Of a stretch of 64,000 nt of DNA, positions 43,327 to 52,818 are shown piece by piece; positions within the stretch are counted from its first letter, which is position 1, and each line of letters opens with the position of its first letter. Origin of the DNA: Armatimonadota bacterium. GTDB lineage: Bacteria; Armatimonadota; UBA5829; DSUL01. The notes beneath the pieces were generated by a model. The model did no database searches. It was not told where the DNA came from and was given only the letters and a program-made list of their open reading frames with translations. The position numbers and the translations under genes are program-made. Location of the stretch: assembly GCA_025998755.1 (NCBI GenBank), contig AP024674.1, positions 248,001 through 312,000 of the forward strand. Direction: 5' to 3'.

Positions 43327-45591
43327 TTACCAGCTTCGCGAGAAGCTGACCGTGATCGCTCGCGGGAGCACCTGGGTGGAGACAGATCCGTCCGCAGCCA
43401 GAGTGGTGGGCGTCCGGGAATCGAAGATGTTGTAAACGTGGATGCCCACCCGTCCGGATGACGGATCGGATGTGACCGGCCGGCTGAGTCCCAGCGTCAC
43501 CACAAAGTTGTCCTTCACGCGCCGGGTGTTCTCCACGGTGTCTGTAATTGAGGTCCAGGGCAAACCGCTTCCCCACTGGATACGTGCAGATGCCTCTGTC
43601 AGGCCGAAGTCGCGGACCAAGGTGGCATCCAGAGTGTGACGCTGGTCCCAGTCAGGGTAGGTCCAGGCCGTAGGATCGAATGCGCTCGGCACGCGCACCT
43701 TCGACCAGGTGTAGCTTATCCATCCCCGTAGTCTCTCAGCCATCCGCCGAGCGATGGAAAACTCGACACCTCTGGCGGTGGCCTTCGCGCGGCTGACGAA
43801 GGTCAGCGGCGAGTCCGGATCCAGCGGATCCATAGGCACCCGGTCCAACAGGTCGGTGTATTCCCGGTAGAACGGCGTCACTCGAAACACGGAGTCCGGG
43901 CGGAACTGGCGCTCCAGGCTCACTTCGTATGATGTCGCGCGTTCCGGGTCCAGGATGGCGTCGGATGCGTAGATCATCTCCCAGGCGGGATTCGTATACA
44001 CTCTGTCAAGTACGGATGTGGGTGTGAACTGGATAAAGCGTCCCCAGCTCGCCCGTACCACAGTCCGGGGATCGCGCGACCATGCCACGCCCAGGCGGGG
44101 CGAGATCTGCGAATCCGAGAAGTCCGGCCCCACAGCCTTGTCGTAGCGCATCCGGTCGTAGCGCAGGCCTGCATCAACCACCCACTCGTCCGACAGGCGG
44201 ATCTTGTCCTGGACGAACAGGGCGAGCTGCCGCGTTCCCACTCGGGAGGTGTAGTCGAAAGGATCGAACATCTCCGCAATGTCCGGATCACCGGTCATCC
44301 TGAGCGCCAGGTCCGGGATGTAGCGACGGAAAGAGTTCGAGCCGCTGATATACCACACGCCCGCCGTCACGCCGTGGCGGGATCCGAACGCTTTCCTGAA
44401 TTCCACCTGGACGCCGCGCTGGAGCGACCGGCTGTCGGCGGAGTCCCCCAGGTCGGTGGAGAGCGCGTTGATGCGGTTCTTGCTCATGAAATAGTAGGGG
44501 CGCACCAGGATGTTCGCGTCGCCGCTCAGATCCCGGCTCCACGTCAGACCGGCCAGACCGTAGCCCTGTGTGGTGTGGTCCTGCCCGTCCGGCACAGCTC
44601 CCTCCGCCAGCGGAAGCAGGTACCTGGCGAAACCTGTGGCCCAGAGGAATGTAAGCCGGTCCGACGGCCCCGCAGGATACACCAGCTTGATGGTGGTGTC
44701 CTCGGAGTTTGCTGCGCGCGCCACGTAGCCGCTGAAGTCCGACCTCCACGTGTAGTTCCCGATATACCAGTCCAGCCCGGATGGCAGCACTCCGCCCGCT
44801 TCCCCCAGTCCTCCCAGGTACTGGCGGGAACCTGCTGTCACATCCAGGGTGGCGCCCATCAGCTCGCTTCCGGTTTTCTTGATCTCGTTGAGGACTCCGG
44901 AGATGGCGTTTCCGTACTCCGCCTGATATCCGCCTGTGTAGACCTGCAGACGGGACATCCCCACATTCACCAGATTCGTCCCAAAGGTATTGTCCACCGG
45001 GTTCGTTACCGGGATTCCTTCGATCATCCAGCCGATCTCGTCGTCCCGGCCGCCTCGGATGTGCAGGTTGCCCAGTCCGTCCCGCACTACACCGGGCACT
45101 GTGCTGACGATGTCCGGCACCTGGTTGAATGCGTGAGGGGAGGTTCTGGCAAGCTGCTGGTCCCGTGAGGAGCGGGTGTATAGCGTCTGGGTGGCGTCGG
45201 GGTTGGTCAGAGTGCGGTTCTGCACCACCACGATTTCGGGCTCCTCCTCCACGGTCCGCTGCATCCGGATGGTCACTCGGGAGATCAGATCCATCTGGAC
45301 ATCCACACCGGTGACTTCCGCCGGCGCGTAGCCGACCAGCACTGCGGAGACCGTGTAGTCCCCAGGGGGAACATTTAGGAACGAGAAAGCGCCCGAAGCA
45401 CCGGAGACGGTGGTCAACGAGGTGCCGCCGAGACTCAGGTTGACACCGGCCAGAGCTTCTCCCGTCTCATCATCCACCACTACTCCCGACAGGGTGCCGG
45501 TGGTCGCTGCCCGAGCGGCAGACGAAAATGCGAGCACGCTCAAGACCGTGATCGCCAGACGGACCGCTAGCGTCTTCTGCCAGTTCGCCAT
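43327..45591 (-). CDS. TonB-dependent outer-membrane receptor with carboxypeptidase-regulatory-like domain
   Basis: The product is about 754 residues from the ATG at 45591 with GGAGG 10 bases upstream. A signal peptide (ends SSAARA) is followed by a carboxypeptidase-regulatory-like domain (TLSGVVVDDETGEALAGVNL, about 30-115) as in SusC-type and OmpA-like transporters. The plug domain follows (about 150-250; PDIVSTVPGVVRDGLGNLHIRGGR, GNAISGVLNEIKKTG), then a 22-strand-type barrel ending in the outer-membrane signal aromatic residue (SFSRSW). It would import oligosaccharides or siderophores using TonB energy, and its place beside the lyase suggests glycan uptake. Its 3' end nearly touches the convergent lyase gene. 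Confidence 0.88.
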   Translation of the reverse strand: MANWQKTLAVRLAITVLSVLAFSSAARAATTGTLSGVVVDDETGEALAGVNLSLGGTSLTTVSGASGAFSFLNVPPGDYTVSAVLVGYAPAEVTGVDVQMDLISRVTIRMQRTVEEEPEIVVVQNRTLTNPDATQTLYTRSSRDQQLARTSPHAFNQVPDIVSTVPGVVRDGLGNLHIRGGRDDEIGWMIEGIPVTNPVDNTFGTNLVNVGMSRLQVYTGGYQAEYGNAISGVLNEIKKTGSELMGATLDVTAGSRQYLGGLGEAGGVLPSGLDWYIGNYTWRSDFSGYVARAANSEDTTIKLVYPAGPSDRLTFLWATGFARYLLPLAEGAVPDGQDHTTQGYGLAGLTWSRDLSGDANILVRPYYFMSKNRINALSTDLGDSADSRSLQRGVQVEFRKAFGSRHGVTAGVWYISGSNSFRRYIPDLALRMTGDPDIAEMFDPFDYTSRVGTRQLALFVQDKIRLSDEWVVDAGLRYDRMRYDKAVGPDFSDSQISPRLGVAWSRDPRTVVRASWGRFIQFTPTSVLDRVYTNPAWEMIYASDAILDPERATSYEVSLERQFRPDSVFRVTPFYREYTDLLDRVPMDPLDPDSPLTFVSRAKATARGVEFSIARRMAERLRGWISYTWSKVRVPSAFDPTAWTYPDWDQRHTLDATLVRDFGLTEASARIQWGSGLPWTSITDTVENTRRVKDNFVVTLGLSRPVTSDPSSGRVGIHVYNIFDSRTPTTLAADGSVSTQVLPRAITVSFSRSW

Positions 45592-45796
45592 AGAACCTGT
45601 TCCTCCCATCCCTGGATAGCCGGGTTGAGATACGGGCCGGCCCTCCAACCGGCTGCGGTTATCATTATCGGATTAGGATGAAGATTCCTTGAAGGTTCGC
45701 AAGCGCCAACAGAGCCGCTCGTTCGCCGAAAATGAGACGGCAGACAATGTTCGTGGAACAATCCGGATGAGCGGCAAGCAAAGGGGCTCTATTCTG

Positions 45797-45825
45797 TTGA
45801 CAGGGTCCATGGGGACCGGTACAAT
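45797..45825 (+). promoter_or_regulatory. Near-consensus sigma-70 promoter of rpoN
   Basis: TTGACA at 45797-45802 and TACAAT at 45820-45825 are spaced by 17 bases. Transcription would start near 45832, giving a GC-rich leader of about 110 bases before the GTG start at 45943. Confidence 0.75.
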
Positions 45826-45942
45826 CCTTCATGGAGCCGCGCCGCGCCTGCCTGGGAAGCGTGGCGAGACCGGTTGTCCCCGCTTCGCCTGCTCCGCCGC
45901 CGGAAAGCGCCGGGCCGAGCCCCGGCGGGAAGAGGTCGGGAA

Positions 45943-47376
45943 GTGCTGCTCAGACAGAGCCTGAAGCAAAACCTGTCCCAGAAGATCGATCCAAAGATTA
46001 TTCTGGCAAACACCATCCTCGCCTGCTCCACGCTCGAGCTTGCGCAGGCCATAGATCGGGAGCTTGAGGAGAACCCGGCGCTGGAGCGAGCGGACGAGGA
46101 TGTGTGCGGCTCCTGCACGCTTCCCCGTGAGATGTGCCCCACCTGTCCCCTCAAGGTCGAGCGGCCCGCCGAGGCGGAGACGGAGGAGTTCGATTGGCAA
46201 GACTACTACGCCCGAGACAACGACTGGGTGGAATCACTTCCGGCCTCGGATGATTCCGAGTTCGATCCCATCAGCAACGCTTGCGCCCGCCAGACCCTTC
46301 AAGACCACCTAATGGACCAGCTCCGGGCCTCTGCCCGGCCCGACCAGATGGAGGCGGGCGAGTATCTGGTGGGGTGCATCAACGAAAGCGGCTATCTGGA
46401 AGGGTCGCTTTCCGAGATGGCGGCGGAACTGGGATGCGAGGAGAGTTTCCTCGAGGAGGTGCTGGCCCTTATCCAGACGTTCGACCCGGTCGGGGTGGGG
46501 GCGCGAAGCCTGCAGGAGTGCCTCCTCATTCAGCTGCGCAATCTGGACGAGGAGACGGATGCTTCCAGGCTCGCCCGCATGATGGTGGAGCGGCACTGGC
46601 CGGAAGTGGCGGCCCGGCGAATTTCGCGGTTGGCGCGTGCGCTGCGGGTGCCGGTGGAAGCGGTGGAAGAGGCGCTCCGCTTCATCACCCGCAGTCTCAC
46701 CCCTCATCCCGGAGAGTGCTTCCGGCTTCCCTGGGACGACCGGCAGGAATCGGTTGACGCGGTGCGCCCCGATGTCATCGTGCGGCGGACGATTTCAGGC
46801 TATGACGTGGAGGTCGTCACGCACGAGTCGCAGCTTCTGTCACTGAACGCCCGTTACCGGGAAGCCTACCAGAAGATCCGCAATGGCGGGGCCCGCTCAT
46901 TCTCGGAGGATGAGCGCCGACACATTCTGGAATACGTGGACCGCGCGGAGAACTTCATTCGCAGCATCGCCCAGCGCCGCAAGACCCTCAGGAGCATCAC
47001 TCTGTATGTGGTGCAGTATCAGCAGGGGTTCATAGAGACGGGGCAGAAGTCGTTCCTGCGCCCGTTGACCCGCACACAGGTGGCGCGAGCCCTGAAGATG
47101 CACGAGTCCACCGTCAGCCGCGCCACGGCCAACAAGTGGGTTCAGCTTCCGAGCGAAGAGGTGGTCAGCTTCGACCTGTTCTTCGATGGTTCGATGTCCG
47201 TAAAGGACCTAATTGCGGAGATCATTGCGTCCGAGGATCCCGCCCATCCGTTGTCGGACCAGGAGATTGCGGACATTCTGCAGGAACGCGGCCTGGAGGT
47301 CGCGCGCCGGACAGTGGTTAAATACCGCGAGGCGATGAACATCCTCTCCAGCCGCCAGCGCCGCCTCGCGTCCTGA
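45943..47376 (+). CDS. rpoN: RNA polymerase sigma-54 factor
   Basis: The product is about 477 residues from a GTG at 45943 (AGAGG 6-7 bases upstream), the usual RpoN length. Region I is recognisable (LRQSLKQNLSQKIDPKIILAN, then LELAQAIDRELEENPALE), although the usual LTPQL stretch is replaced by IDPKI. The acidic region II, the core-binding domain, the helix-turn-helix ALKMHESTVSRATANKWVQLP and the RpoN box ARRTVVKYRE are intact. Sigma-54 directs transcription from -24/-12 promoters with enhancer-binding activators. No activator gene is nearby. Two dispersed intergenic repeats follow the gene. Confidence 0.96.
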   Translation: MLLRQSLKQNLSQKIDPKIILANTILACSTLELAQAIDRELEENPALERADEDVCGSCTLPREMCPTCPLKVERPAEAETEEFDWQDYYARDNDWVESLPASDDSEFDPISNACARQTLQDHLMDQLRASARPDQMEAGEYLVGCINESGYLEGSLSEMAAELGCEESFLEEVLALIQTFDPVGVGARSLQECLLIQLRNLDEETDASRLARMMVERHWPEVAARRISRLARALRVPVEAVEEALRFITRSLTPHPGECFRLPWDDRQESVDAVRPDVIVRRTISGYDVEVVTHESQLLSLNARYREAYQKIRNGGARSFSEDERRHILEYVDRAENFIRSIAQRRKTLRSITLYVVQYQQGFIETGQKSFLRPLTRTQVARALKMHESTVSRATANKWVQLPSEEVVSFDLFFDGSMSVKDLIAEIIASEDPAHPLSDQEIADILQERGLEVARRTVVKYREAMNILSSRQRRLAS

Positions 47377-47492
47377 TCGGCCTTGCTTGCGCAGCCCGGC
47401 GTTTCTGCAGGTGCCGTGCAGAATCCTTCCTCCGAAGAGTATCGAGCAACCGCAGTCTTTCCAGTAGATCGCGCGGTGAGCCTCCGTTACAC

Positions 47493-47590
47493 TGGTCGAG
47501 TAGCGCGCCGCGAGGAGCGCTTATCGAGAGCAGGTGCATGAAGTGGTTTCGACTCGTCCGCCTGCGGCGGACGGCTCAACCACCGTAGGG
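47493..47590. repeat. Dispersed two-hairpin intergenic repeat, copy A
   Basis: The left part, starting TGGTCGAGTAGCGCGCCGC, and a right part GACTCGTCCGCC-TGC-GGCGGACGGCTCAACC each can fold into a hairpin. The same two-part structure recurs at 47.7, 50.9 and 63.7 kb. Confidence 0.8.
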
Positions 47591-47688
47591 GGAGTTTCGG
47601 GAGCAGGTTCGTGAGATACCACAGCACCACGACCTTAAACCTTCAACTGTTGACGCTCAACTCCAGTCTCTAGACTCCGCCCCTCCTC

Positions 47689-47787
47689 TGGTCGAGTAGC
47701 GCGCCGCCAGGCGCGCGCATCGAGGCCACGTCGGTGGCCGCCTGTGGTTTCGAATCGCCCGCCGAGGGCGGATGGCTCAACTCCCCC
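47689..47787. repeat. Dispersed two-hairpin intergenic repeat, copy B
   Basis: Same left hairpin (GTCGAGTAGCGCGCCGCC with GCGCGCATCGAG) and a diverged right hairpin (CGCCC...GGGCG, GGCTCAAC). It is 98 bases after copy A in the rpoN-DUF4914 interval. Confidence 0.75.
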
Positions 47788-47833
47788 GGTCTCTAGCGGG
47801 CGCCGGGCAGGGCGTGTATAATGCCTTCCGGCT

Positions 47834-49777
47834 GTGCGAACGAGTCTTGAATATACGCGGAAGGAGATCCACAACACTTTGGCGGTAGTGAATGAGATAG
47901 CTGGTCTGCACTTGCCACCCGATGTGCTCGACATAATCCGGGTCTGTCCGGGATTCACCGTAGCGCAGAGCATAGAAGACCTGATCGAGCTATCCACGCG
48001 CGATGCCGTCAACGGCATTCACGAGGTGGCCTATGATGTGCCCGGCAAAGGCCGAGTGGTCGAGGCTTGGGTCTGCCGCGTCCGGAACGGCATCAGCGCC
48101 AACTACCCGGAGCCGTATATGCGCCGGCGCGACCCGGATTGCATGGTCATTGCGGATGACCTGCCCACCAACAAGGAGCGCTTCTCGGAGCGGTTCGGTT
48201 ACGATTTTGCGGAGCTTCGCCAGCTGACCTTCGACTGGCTGAAGACACAGGAACTTGCTCTGTTCACCTTCAAGGCCGGTTCTGTGGCGGATGGCCCGGA
48301 CACCGTGGTGGTTGCTCCAGCGAACGCTGGCTTCTTCGCTCTGGGACTGGCCCTCTTGCAGGACATCCTGAACACGGAGACACTTCCGCGCGACTTCAAG
48401 CCGGAGGCGGTCATTTATGTGGCTCCGCCTTTCCGACACACCCACTTCGGGGGCAAGCAGTTCGTGGTGCACAGGCGAGGACCGGAGCTCTACGAGATGT
48501 TCAGCTACAACCTGTACCCCGGCCCCAGCGCCAAGAAAGGGGTATATGGCGTCCTCATCAACCTCGGGGAACAGGAAGACTGGGTCACCGCACACTGCTC
48601 CACGGTGCAGGTCATTACTCCCTATGACAACAAGATCACCATCATGCACGAAGGAGCCAGCGGCGGCGGCAAGAGCGAGATGCTGGAGCAGATGCACCGC
48701 GAGAGCGACGGTCAGCTGCTGCTGGGCGAGAACCTGGTCACCGGAGAGCGGCGCCTGCTCACTCTGCCCCGGGGCTGTTCCCTGCGCCCGGTGACGGATG
48801 ACATGGCCCTGTGCCATCCATCGTTCCAGAAAGGCGATGGCAAGCTGGTGGTCACGGACGCTGAGGCGGCCTGGTTCGTCCGGGTGAACCACATCCAGCG
48901 CTACGGCACGGATCCTCACCTAGAGGCGGTGACCATCCACCCCCGTGAGCCCCTCCTGTTCCTGAACATTGACGCCGCCCCGGGCAGCACGGCTCTCATC
49001 TGGGAACACATTGAGGATGAGCCGGGCAAGCGGTGCCCGAACCCTCGTGTCATCATCCCGCGCCGCATCGTGCCGGGCGTGGTGGACGGGCCGGTCAAAG
49101 TGGACATCCGAAGCTTCGGCGTGCGGACTCCTCCGTGCACAAAAGAAAAGCCCACTTACGGCATTCTGGGGCTGTTCCACGTGCTGCCTCCTGCGCTCGC
49201 TTGGCTTTGGCGTCTGGTGGCTCCGCGTGGGCACGACAATCCGAGCATCGTCGAGACCGAGGGGATGAGCAGCGAAGGGGTCGGTTCCTACTGGCCATTC
49301 GCAACCGGCCGGATGGTTGACCAGGCCAATCTTCTGCTGAGGCAGTTCCAGGAGACGCCTCTGATGAGGCAGATCCTGGTGCCCAACCAGCACATCGGTG
49401 CCTGGCGGTCGGGTTTTATGCCACAGTGGCTGGCTCGGGAATATCTCGCCCGCCGGGGCGGAGCCTGGTTCACCGCCGATCAGCTTACTCCTGCTCGCTG
49501 CCCACTGCTGGGTTACGCTCTGAAGAGTCTGATGATTGAGGGCCAGACCATCACGAACTGGTTCCTGCGTGTGGACCGGCAGCCCGAGGTTGGAGAGGAA
49601 GCCTACGACGAGGGAGCGAAGATCCTGGCCGACTTCTTCCGGCGCCAACTGCAGCAGTTCCTGGAGCCTGATCTGGACCCGCTTGGGCGGAAGATCATCG
49701 AGTGTTGCATGGACGGCGGTTCCGTGGAGGATTACCGCAACCTGCTGCACCCGGAATCGGTGTTTCTGGAAGAGTAA
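47834..49777 (+). CDS. DUF4914 family protein (PEP-carboxykinase-like P-loop protein)
   Basis: The product is up to 647 residues from a GTG at 47834. That start lacks a ribosome site; a TTG at 47879 with AAGGAG 12 bases upstream is an alternative. The central segment has a kinase-type phosphate loop [15 protein letters not shown] (about residues 272-286) as in PEP carboxykinase (GxxGxGKT/S). [12 protein letters not shown] and [11 protein letters not shown] are family landmarks. No signal peptide or membrane span is seen, so it is cytoplasmic. The reaction of DUF4914 proteins is not established to my knowledge; a nucleotide-dependent phosphotransfer or decarboxylation is an inference from the fold. 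It appears monocistronic. Confidence 0.82.
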   Translation: MRTSLEYTRKEIHNTLAVVNEIAGLHLPPDVLDIIRVCPGFTVAQSIEDLIELSTRDAVNGIHEVAYDVPGKGRVVEAWVCRVRNGISANYPEPYMRRRDPDCMVIADDLPTNKERFSERFGYDFAELRQLTFDWLKTQELALFTFKAGSVADGPDTVVVAPANAGFFALGLALLQDILNTETLPRDFKPEAVIYVAPPFRHTHFGGKQFVVHRRGPELYEMFSYNLYPGPSAKKGVYGVLINLGEQEDWVTAHCSTVQVITPYDNKITIMHEGASGGGKSEMLEQMHRESDGQLLLGENLVTGERRLLTLPRGCSLRPVTDDMALCHPSFQKGDGKLVVTDAEAAWFVRVNHIQRYGTDPHLEAVTIHPREPLLFLNIDAAPGSTALIWEHIEDEPGKRCPNPRVIIPRRIVPGVVDGPVKVDIRSFGVRTPPCTKEKPTYGILGLFHVLPPALAWLWRLVAPRGHDNPSIVETEGMSSEGVGSYWPFATGRMVDQANLLLRQFQETPLMRQILVPNQHIGAWRSGFMPQWLAREYLARRGGAWFTADQLTPARCPLLGYALKSLMIEGQTITNWFLRVDRQPEVGEEAYDEGAKILADFFRRQLQQFLEPDLDPLGRKIIECCMDGGSVEDYRNLLHPESVFLEE

Positions 49778-49800
49778 GGGAATCCTTCAATCCCTGCAAA

Positions 49801-49842
49801 AGAGGGGCCCCGGCGTCTCCATTGGATGCCGGGGCCTCTTTT
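49801..49842 (+). terminator. Rho-independent terminator after the DUF4914 gene
   Basis: A GC-rich stem (about 49802-49814 with 49828-49838) is followed by TTTT. It lies 24 bases after the stop codon and before the convergent PEP-CTERM gene. Confidence 0.85.
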
Positions 49843-49877
49843 CTGCACAGCCTCCCGGATGATGGAGGCGCGTGAGG

Positions 49878-50588
49878 TCAGACTGTGCGTCTCCGGCGGA
49901 GCCCTGCGATCCCTGCCAGCCCCACGCCAGCCAAAACGAGGCTGGCTGGCTCAGGAATGGGATTGCACTGGGTCAGCATCCGGACGTTGTCCACATAGAG
50001 GGCCGCTCCTTCGGGAATCAGGAAGTTCCAGGAGATCTTCTCGCACTCGGGCTGGGGCCAGATCTCGTAGTAAGCGGTCACTTGATAGAGTCCCTGGGGG
50101 GTCACGTCTATGTGGTAGTCTTTGCCCTGGACCAGCCGGACGGTGTTGTTAGGATACCAGCCGAGGAGCGCCTCGCTGATCTTTGGCACGTTGCCGGCGG
50201 CCGCCACCCGGGCGTCGAACTGGAACCAGACCTGCTTGAAGAAGTGCGGCCGCCAAACGTTGTCCATCCGGACCGCAAAGTCCGCAAATGCGGGCGTCAG
50301 ACCGTTGGAATTGTCGGCCACAAGGAATCCAGGCCCCAAGGCCATGATCCCGCTCAGGCCGAGCGAAGGAACATCTTGCGGTTCCGGATAGTTCTTTTGC
50401 CAGGCGGACGGTGCAAGACCCTGCTGGAAATCCCACGAAGCCCACTGCTTCGGGTAGATGCATCGTTTGAACCAGTCAGGGGCCCAGTCGGGGTCATAAT
50501 AGGCGACCTGCGCCTGCAGTTGCCCTGCCAGCAGAAAGACAGCCGCCAGACTAACAGTCCAAAGGAGACGTGTCTTCCCGTGTGTCAT
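49878..50588 (-). CDS. PEP-CTERM sorting-domain protein
   Basis: The product has 236 residues with a signal peptide (LLWTVSLAAVFLLAGQLQA). Residues 27-205 form a beta-rich secreted domain without a recognised family. The C-terminus is a textbook PEP-CTERM tail: PEPAS, a hydrophobic segment LVLAGVGLAGIAGL, and a basic end RRRRTV. Exosortase cleaves such tails and releases or attaches the protein, often in exopolysaccharide-producing bacteria. No exosortase gene is in the window. AAGGAGGG precedes the ATG at 50588 and a hairpin lies just upstream of it. Confidence 0.9.
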   Translation of the reverse strand: MTHGKTRLLWTVSLAAVFLLAGQLQAQVAYYDPDWAPDWFKRCIYPKQWASWDFQQGLAPSAWQKNYPEPQDVPSLGLSGIMALGPGFLVADNSNGLTPAFADFAVRMDNVWRPHFFKQVWFQFDARVAAAGNVPKISEALLGWYPNNTVRLVQGKDYHIDVTPQGLYQVTAYYEIWPQPECEKISWNFLIPEGAALYVDNVRMLTQCNPIPEPASLVLAGVGLAGIAGLRRRRTV

Positions 50589-50605
50589 GGTTGGAACCCT
50601 CCTTC

Positions 50606-50642
50606 TCTCTCGCTACTGTAAGGTTGCGCGGTTCGCGAGAGA
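50606..50642 (-). promoter_or_regulatory. Leader hairpin just upstream of the PEP-CTERM ribosome site
   Basis: An 8-base inverted repeat (50606-50613 with 50635-50642) with a 21-base loop abuts the Shine-Dalgarno on the transcribed strand. It could stabilise the message or modulate initiation. No protein-binding site is identified. Confidence 0.45.
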
Positions 50643-50904
50643 ATACAGAACAGGCGTAGCACGGATTCACACTTGCGTCAAGGCCTGGCCGCAAATTCAG
50701 GTATAAATGCGTACGCTGTGTGACAGAACGCCCGGGCTTCTTGCCCCGGCCGGTCTGAGCGTGTTCAGGGAGAGTCGAAAAACAGTCCGGAGGAGAGGCG
50801 CTGGGGGAACGGAGCTTTTTCGGGGTGAAGCGCGAAGCTTTCAGACCTCAGCGCCAGACATTCAGCCCTGAGCCCCTGACCGGCCCGTCCCCGGGGTGAT
50901 TGGC

Positions 50905-50995
50905 GCACCCGCAGGCGTGGGTATCGAGACCATTCCTGCTGTTCGCCATGGTTTCGACTCGTCCGGCTGCGCCGGACGGCTCAACCACCGTAGGA
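50905..50995. repeat. Dispersed two-hairpin intergenic repeat, copy C
   Basis: The right hairpin GACTCGTCCGGC-TGC-GCCGGACGGCTCAACCACCG is nearly identical to copy A. The left part is degenerate, with only GGTATCGAGACC conserved. Confidence 0.65.
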
Positions 50996-51141
50996 GGCGA
51001 GCTACGGGAACAAGTGGCCGGACCATCGGGTTTCCCCCTCACCCGAACCTTCTCCCACCATGGAAAGGAGGCTTTTAGCCCCACGGCCCCCTGAGCATCT
51101 CCGATATATGCCCGCTCTCCTTGCGGGACATGGAACAAAAA

Positions 51142-51166
51142 CCCTCTCCCTGAGAATGGGAGAGGG
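51142..51166. repeat. Palindromic CCCTCTCCC intergenic repeat
   Basis: A perfect 9-base-pair stem (51142-51150 with 51158-51166) is followed by GTCTGGGTGAGGG. A related CCCTCACCC...CTTCTCCCACC block lies about 100 bases upstream (51035-51075). This resembles the short palindromic repeats found between genes in many bacteria. Confidence 0.6.
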
Positions 51167-51224
51167 TCTGGGTGAGGGCGATCTTGTTTTCAGCGGCTCT
51201 TGATGCTGGACTTCCCCGAGATGT

Positions 51225-51262
51225 GGGCCGAGTAGCGCGCCGCAAGACGCGCGCATCGAGAG
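51225..51262. repeat. Dispersed intergenic repeat, copy D (left hairpin only)
   Basis: CCGAGTAGCGCGCCGC and ACGCGCGCATCGAGA match the left half of copies A and B. The right half is missing and the rhaA stop codon follows 30 bases later. Confidence 0.65.
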
Positions 51263-51292
51263 CCATCCGCCGGCGTCTATGACGTCCTGAGC

Positions 51293-52558
51293 TTACTGGC
51301 GGCTCAGCAGCACGTCGCGCTCGTATTGGCGGACCTCCTCCAGCCAGGCGCCGCCCGCCGGAACCCCCTGCTGTTCGCAGTAGTAATCCCACACCGCGCC
51401 GAACGGGAGCGTCTTCAGCTCCTCCATCAGGGCCAGGCGCCCGGTGTGGTCTCCCGATGCCTCCATCTCCCGGAGGCGGTCCGTTGGCTCAAGCAGCGCG
51501 ATGAGCAACGCCTTGATCATGCATCGGGTGCCGATGACCCAGGCCGCCACGCGGTTGATGCTGGCGTCGAAGAAGTCCAGCCCAATGTGGACTCTGTCCA
51601 AGAAGCCGCCGCGCACAAGCTCTTCAGCGATGGCCCGCAGCTCATCCGACAGGATGACCACGTGGTCCGAGTCCCAACGTACACCCCGGCTGACATGCAG
51701 CAGAAGCTCCGGCACGAACAGGAGCACGCTCGAGATCTTGTCCGAAATGACCTCCGTGGGATGGAAATGGCCCGCGTCCAGACACAACAGCTTGCCGTTC
51801 TTCACGGCATATCCCAGATAAAACTCGTGCGAGCCCACCACGTAGCTTTCCGACCCGATGCCGAACAGCTTGCTCTCCACGGAATCCAGGTTCAACGATG
51901 GATCCAGCGGTTCGGCGAACAGCTCATCCAGCGACTTCTGCAGGATCATCCGGGGCGTCAAGCGGTCAGCCGGGATGTCCTTGTAGCCGTCCGGGATCCA
52001 CACATTGGTGACGCAGGGGGTTCCCAGAGCCTTCCCGATGGCCGCCCCGATCCTCCGGCAGACGATGCCGTGCTCCACCCAGAATTTCCGGATGCTCTCA
52101 TCGCGGCTTGCCAGCGTGAAGCCGCTTTCCGCAAGTGGGTGAGAGAAGTAGGACGGGTTGAAGTCCATACCCATCCCTTTGGAAGCTGCCCACTCGATCC
52201 AGCGCGAGAAGTGCTCCGGGCCCAGCTCGTTGCGTTCCACCTTGCGGCCGCCGGTTTCAGCGTAAATGGCGTGGAGGTTCAAGCGATGCCGCCCGGGGAT
52301 GAGCGAAAGCGCTTTGTCCAGGTCGGCGCGCAGTTCGTCCGCGTTCCGCGCTTTGCCCGGATAGTTCCCCGTGGCCTGAATGCCGCCGCCGGTGAGTCCT
52401 TCTTCGCTTTCGAACCCTCCCACGTCGTCTCCCTGCCAGCAGTGCAGGCTGACGGGTATCCCGGCCAGCCGCTCGATGGCCGCCTCGGTATCCACTCCCA
52501 GCTCTGCATAGCGCTCCCTGGCAAGGGCGTATGCCTGTTCAACTCGTTCCGTTGACAT
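51293..52558 (-). CDS. rhaA: L-rhamnose isomerase
   Basis: The product has 421 residues, matching E. coli RhaA (419). Signatures are [16 protein letters not shown] at the N-terminus, [54 protein letters not shown] (metal-binding Asp/His) and RWDSDHVV. It converts L-rhamnose to L-rhamnulose, the substrate of the rhamnulokinase encoded at 20.7 kb. The start ATG at 52558 has only a weak upstream AAAGGG. It is divergent from a secreted glycosidase gene. Confidence 0.97.
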   Translation of the reverse strand: MSTERVEQAYALARERYAELGVDTEAAIERLAGIPVSLHCWQGDDVGGFESEEGLTGGGIQATGNYPGKARNADELRADLDKALSLIPGRHRLNLHAIYAETGGRKVERNELGPEHFSRWIEWAASKGMGMDFNPSYFSHPLAESGFTLASRDESIRKFWVEHGIVCRRIGAAIGKALGTPCVTNVWIPDGYKDIPADRLTPRMILQKSLDELFAEPLDPSLNLDSVESKLFGIGSESYVVGSHEFYLGYAVKNGKLLCLDAGHFHPTEVISDKISSVLLFVPELLLHVSRGVRWDSDHVVILSDELRAIAEELVRGGFLDRVHIGLDFFDASINRVAAWVIGTRCMIKALLIALLEPTDRLREMEASGDHTGRLALMEELKTLPFGAVWDYYCEQQGVPAGGAWLEEVRQYERDVLLSRQ

Positions 52559-52818
52559 TGTTGCCGCAAAACCCTTTCCGCAGATATCACCTTACCACTG
52601 CTTCCCGAAGCTCCTCGCCAAGTCCTCCCCGGCCCTCCGCCTCGCTACGCTCGGTCAAAATCCCTTACAGGTGAGGAGGAATCTCTTTGGCCAGGTGCTG
52701 TAATGACTATCAGCATCAATACGCGTTCAGGGTGTTTTCGCCCGGGATAGCTCCTCCGGCGATTCTCAACGCGCCCTGAAGCGTTGCCCTCGAGAGAACT
52801 AAGGAGGTCACAGATCAA
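52559..52818. promoter_or_regulatory. Divergent region between rhaA and the GH/CBM6 gene
   Basis: These 260 bases must hold promoters for both genes. AAGGAGG at 52801-52807 is the ribosome site of the rightward gene. A GGTGAGGAGGAATCTC block near 52670 resembles a ribosome site but no open frame follows. No operator could be assigned. Confidence 0.4.
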
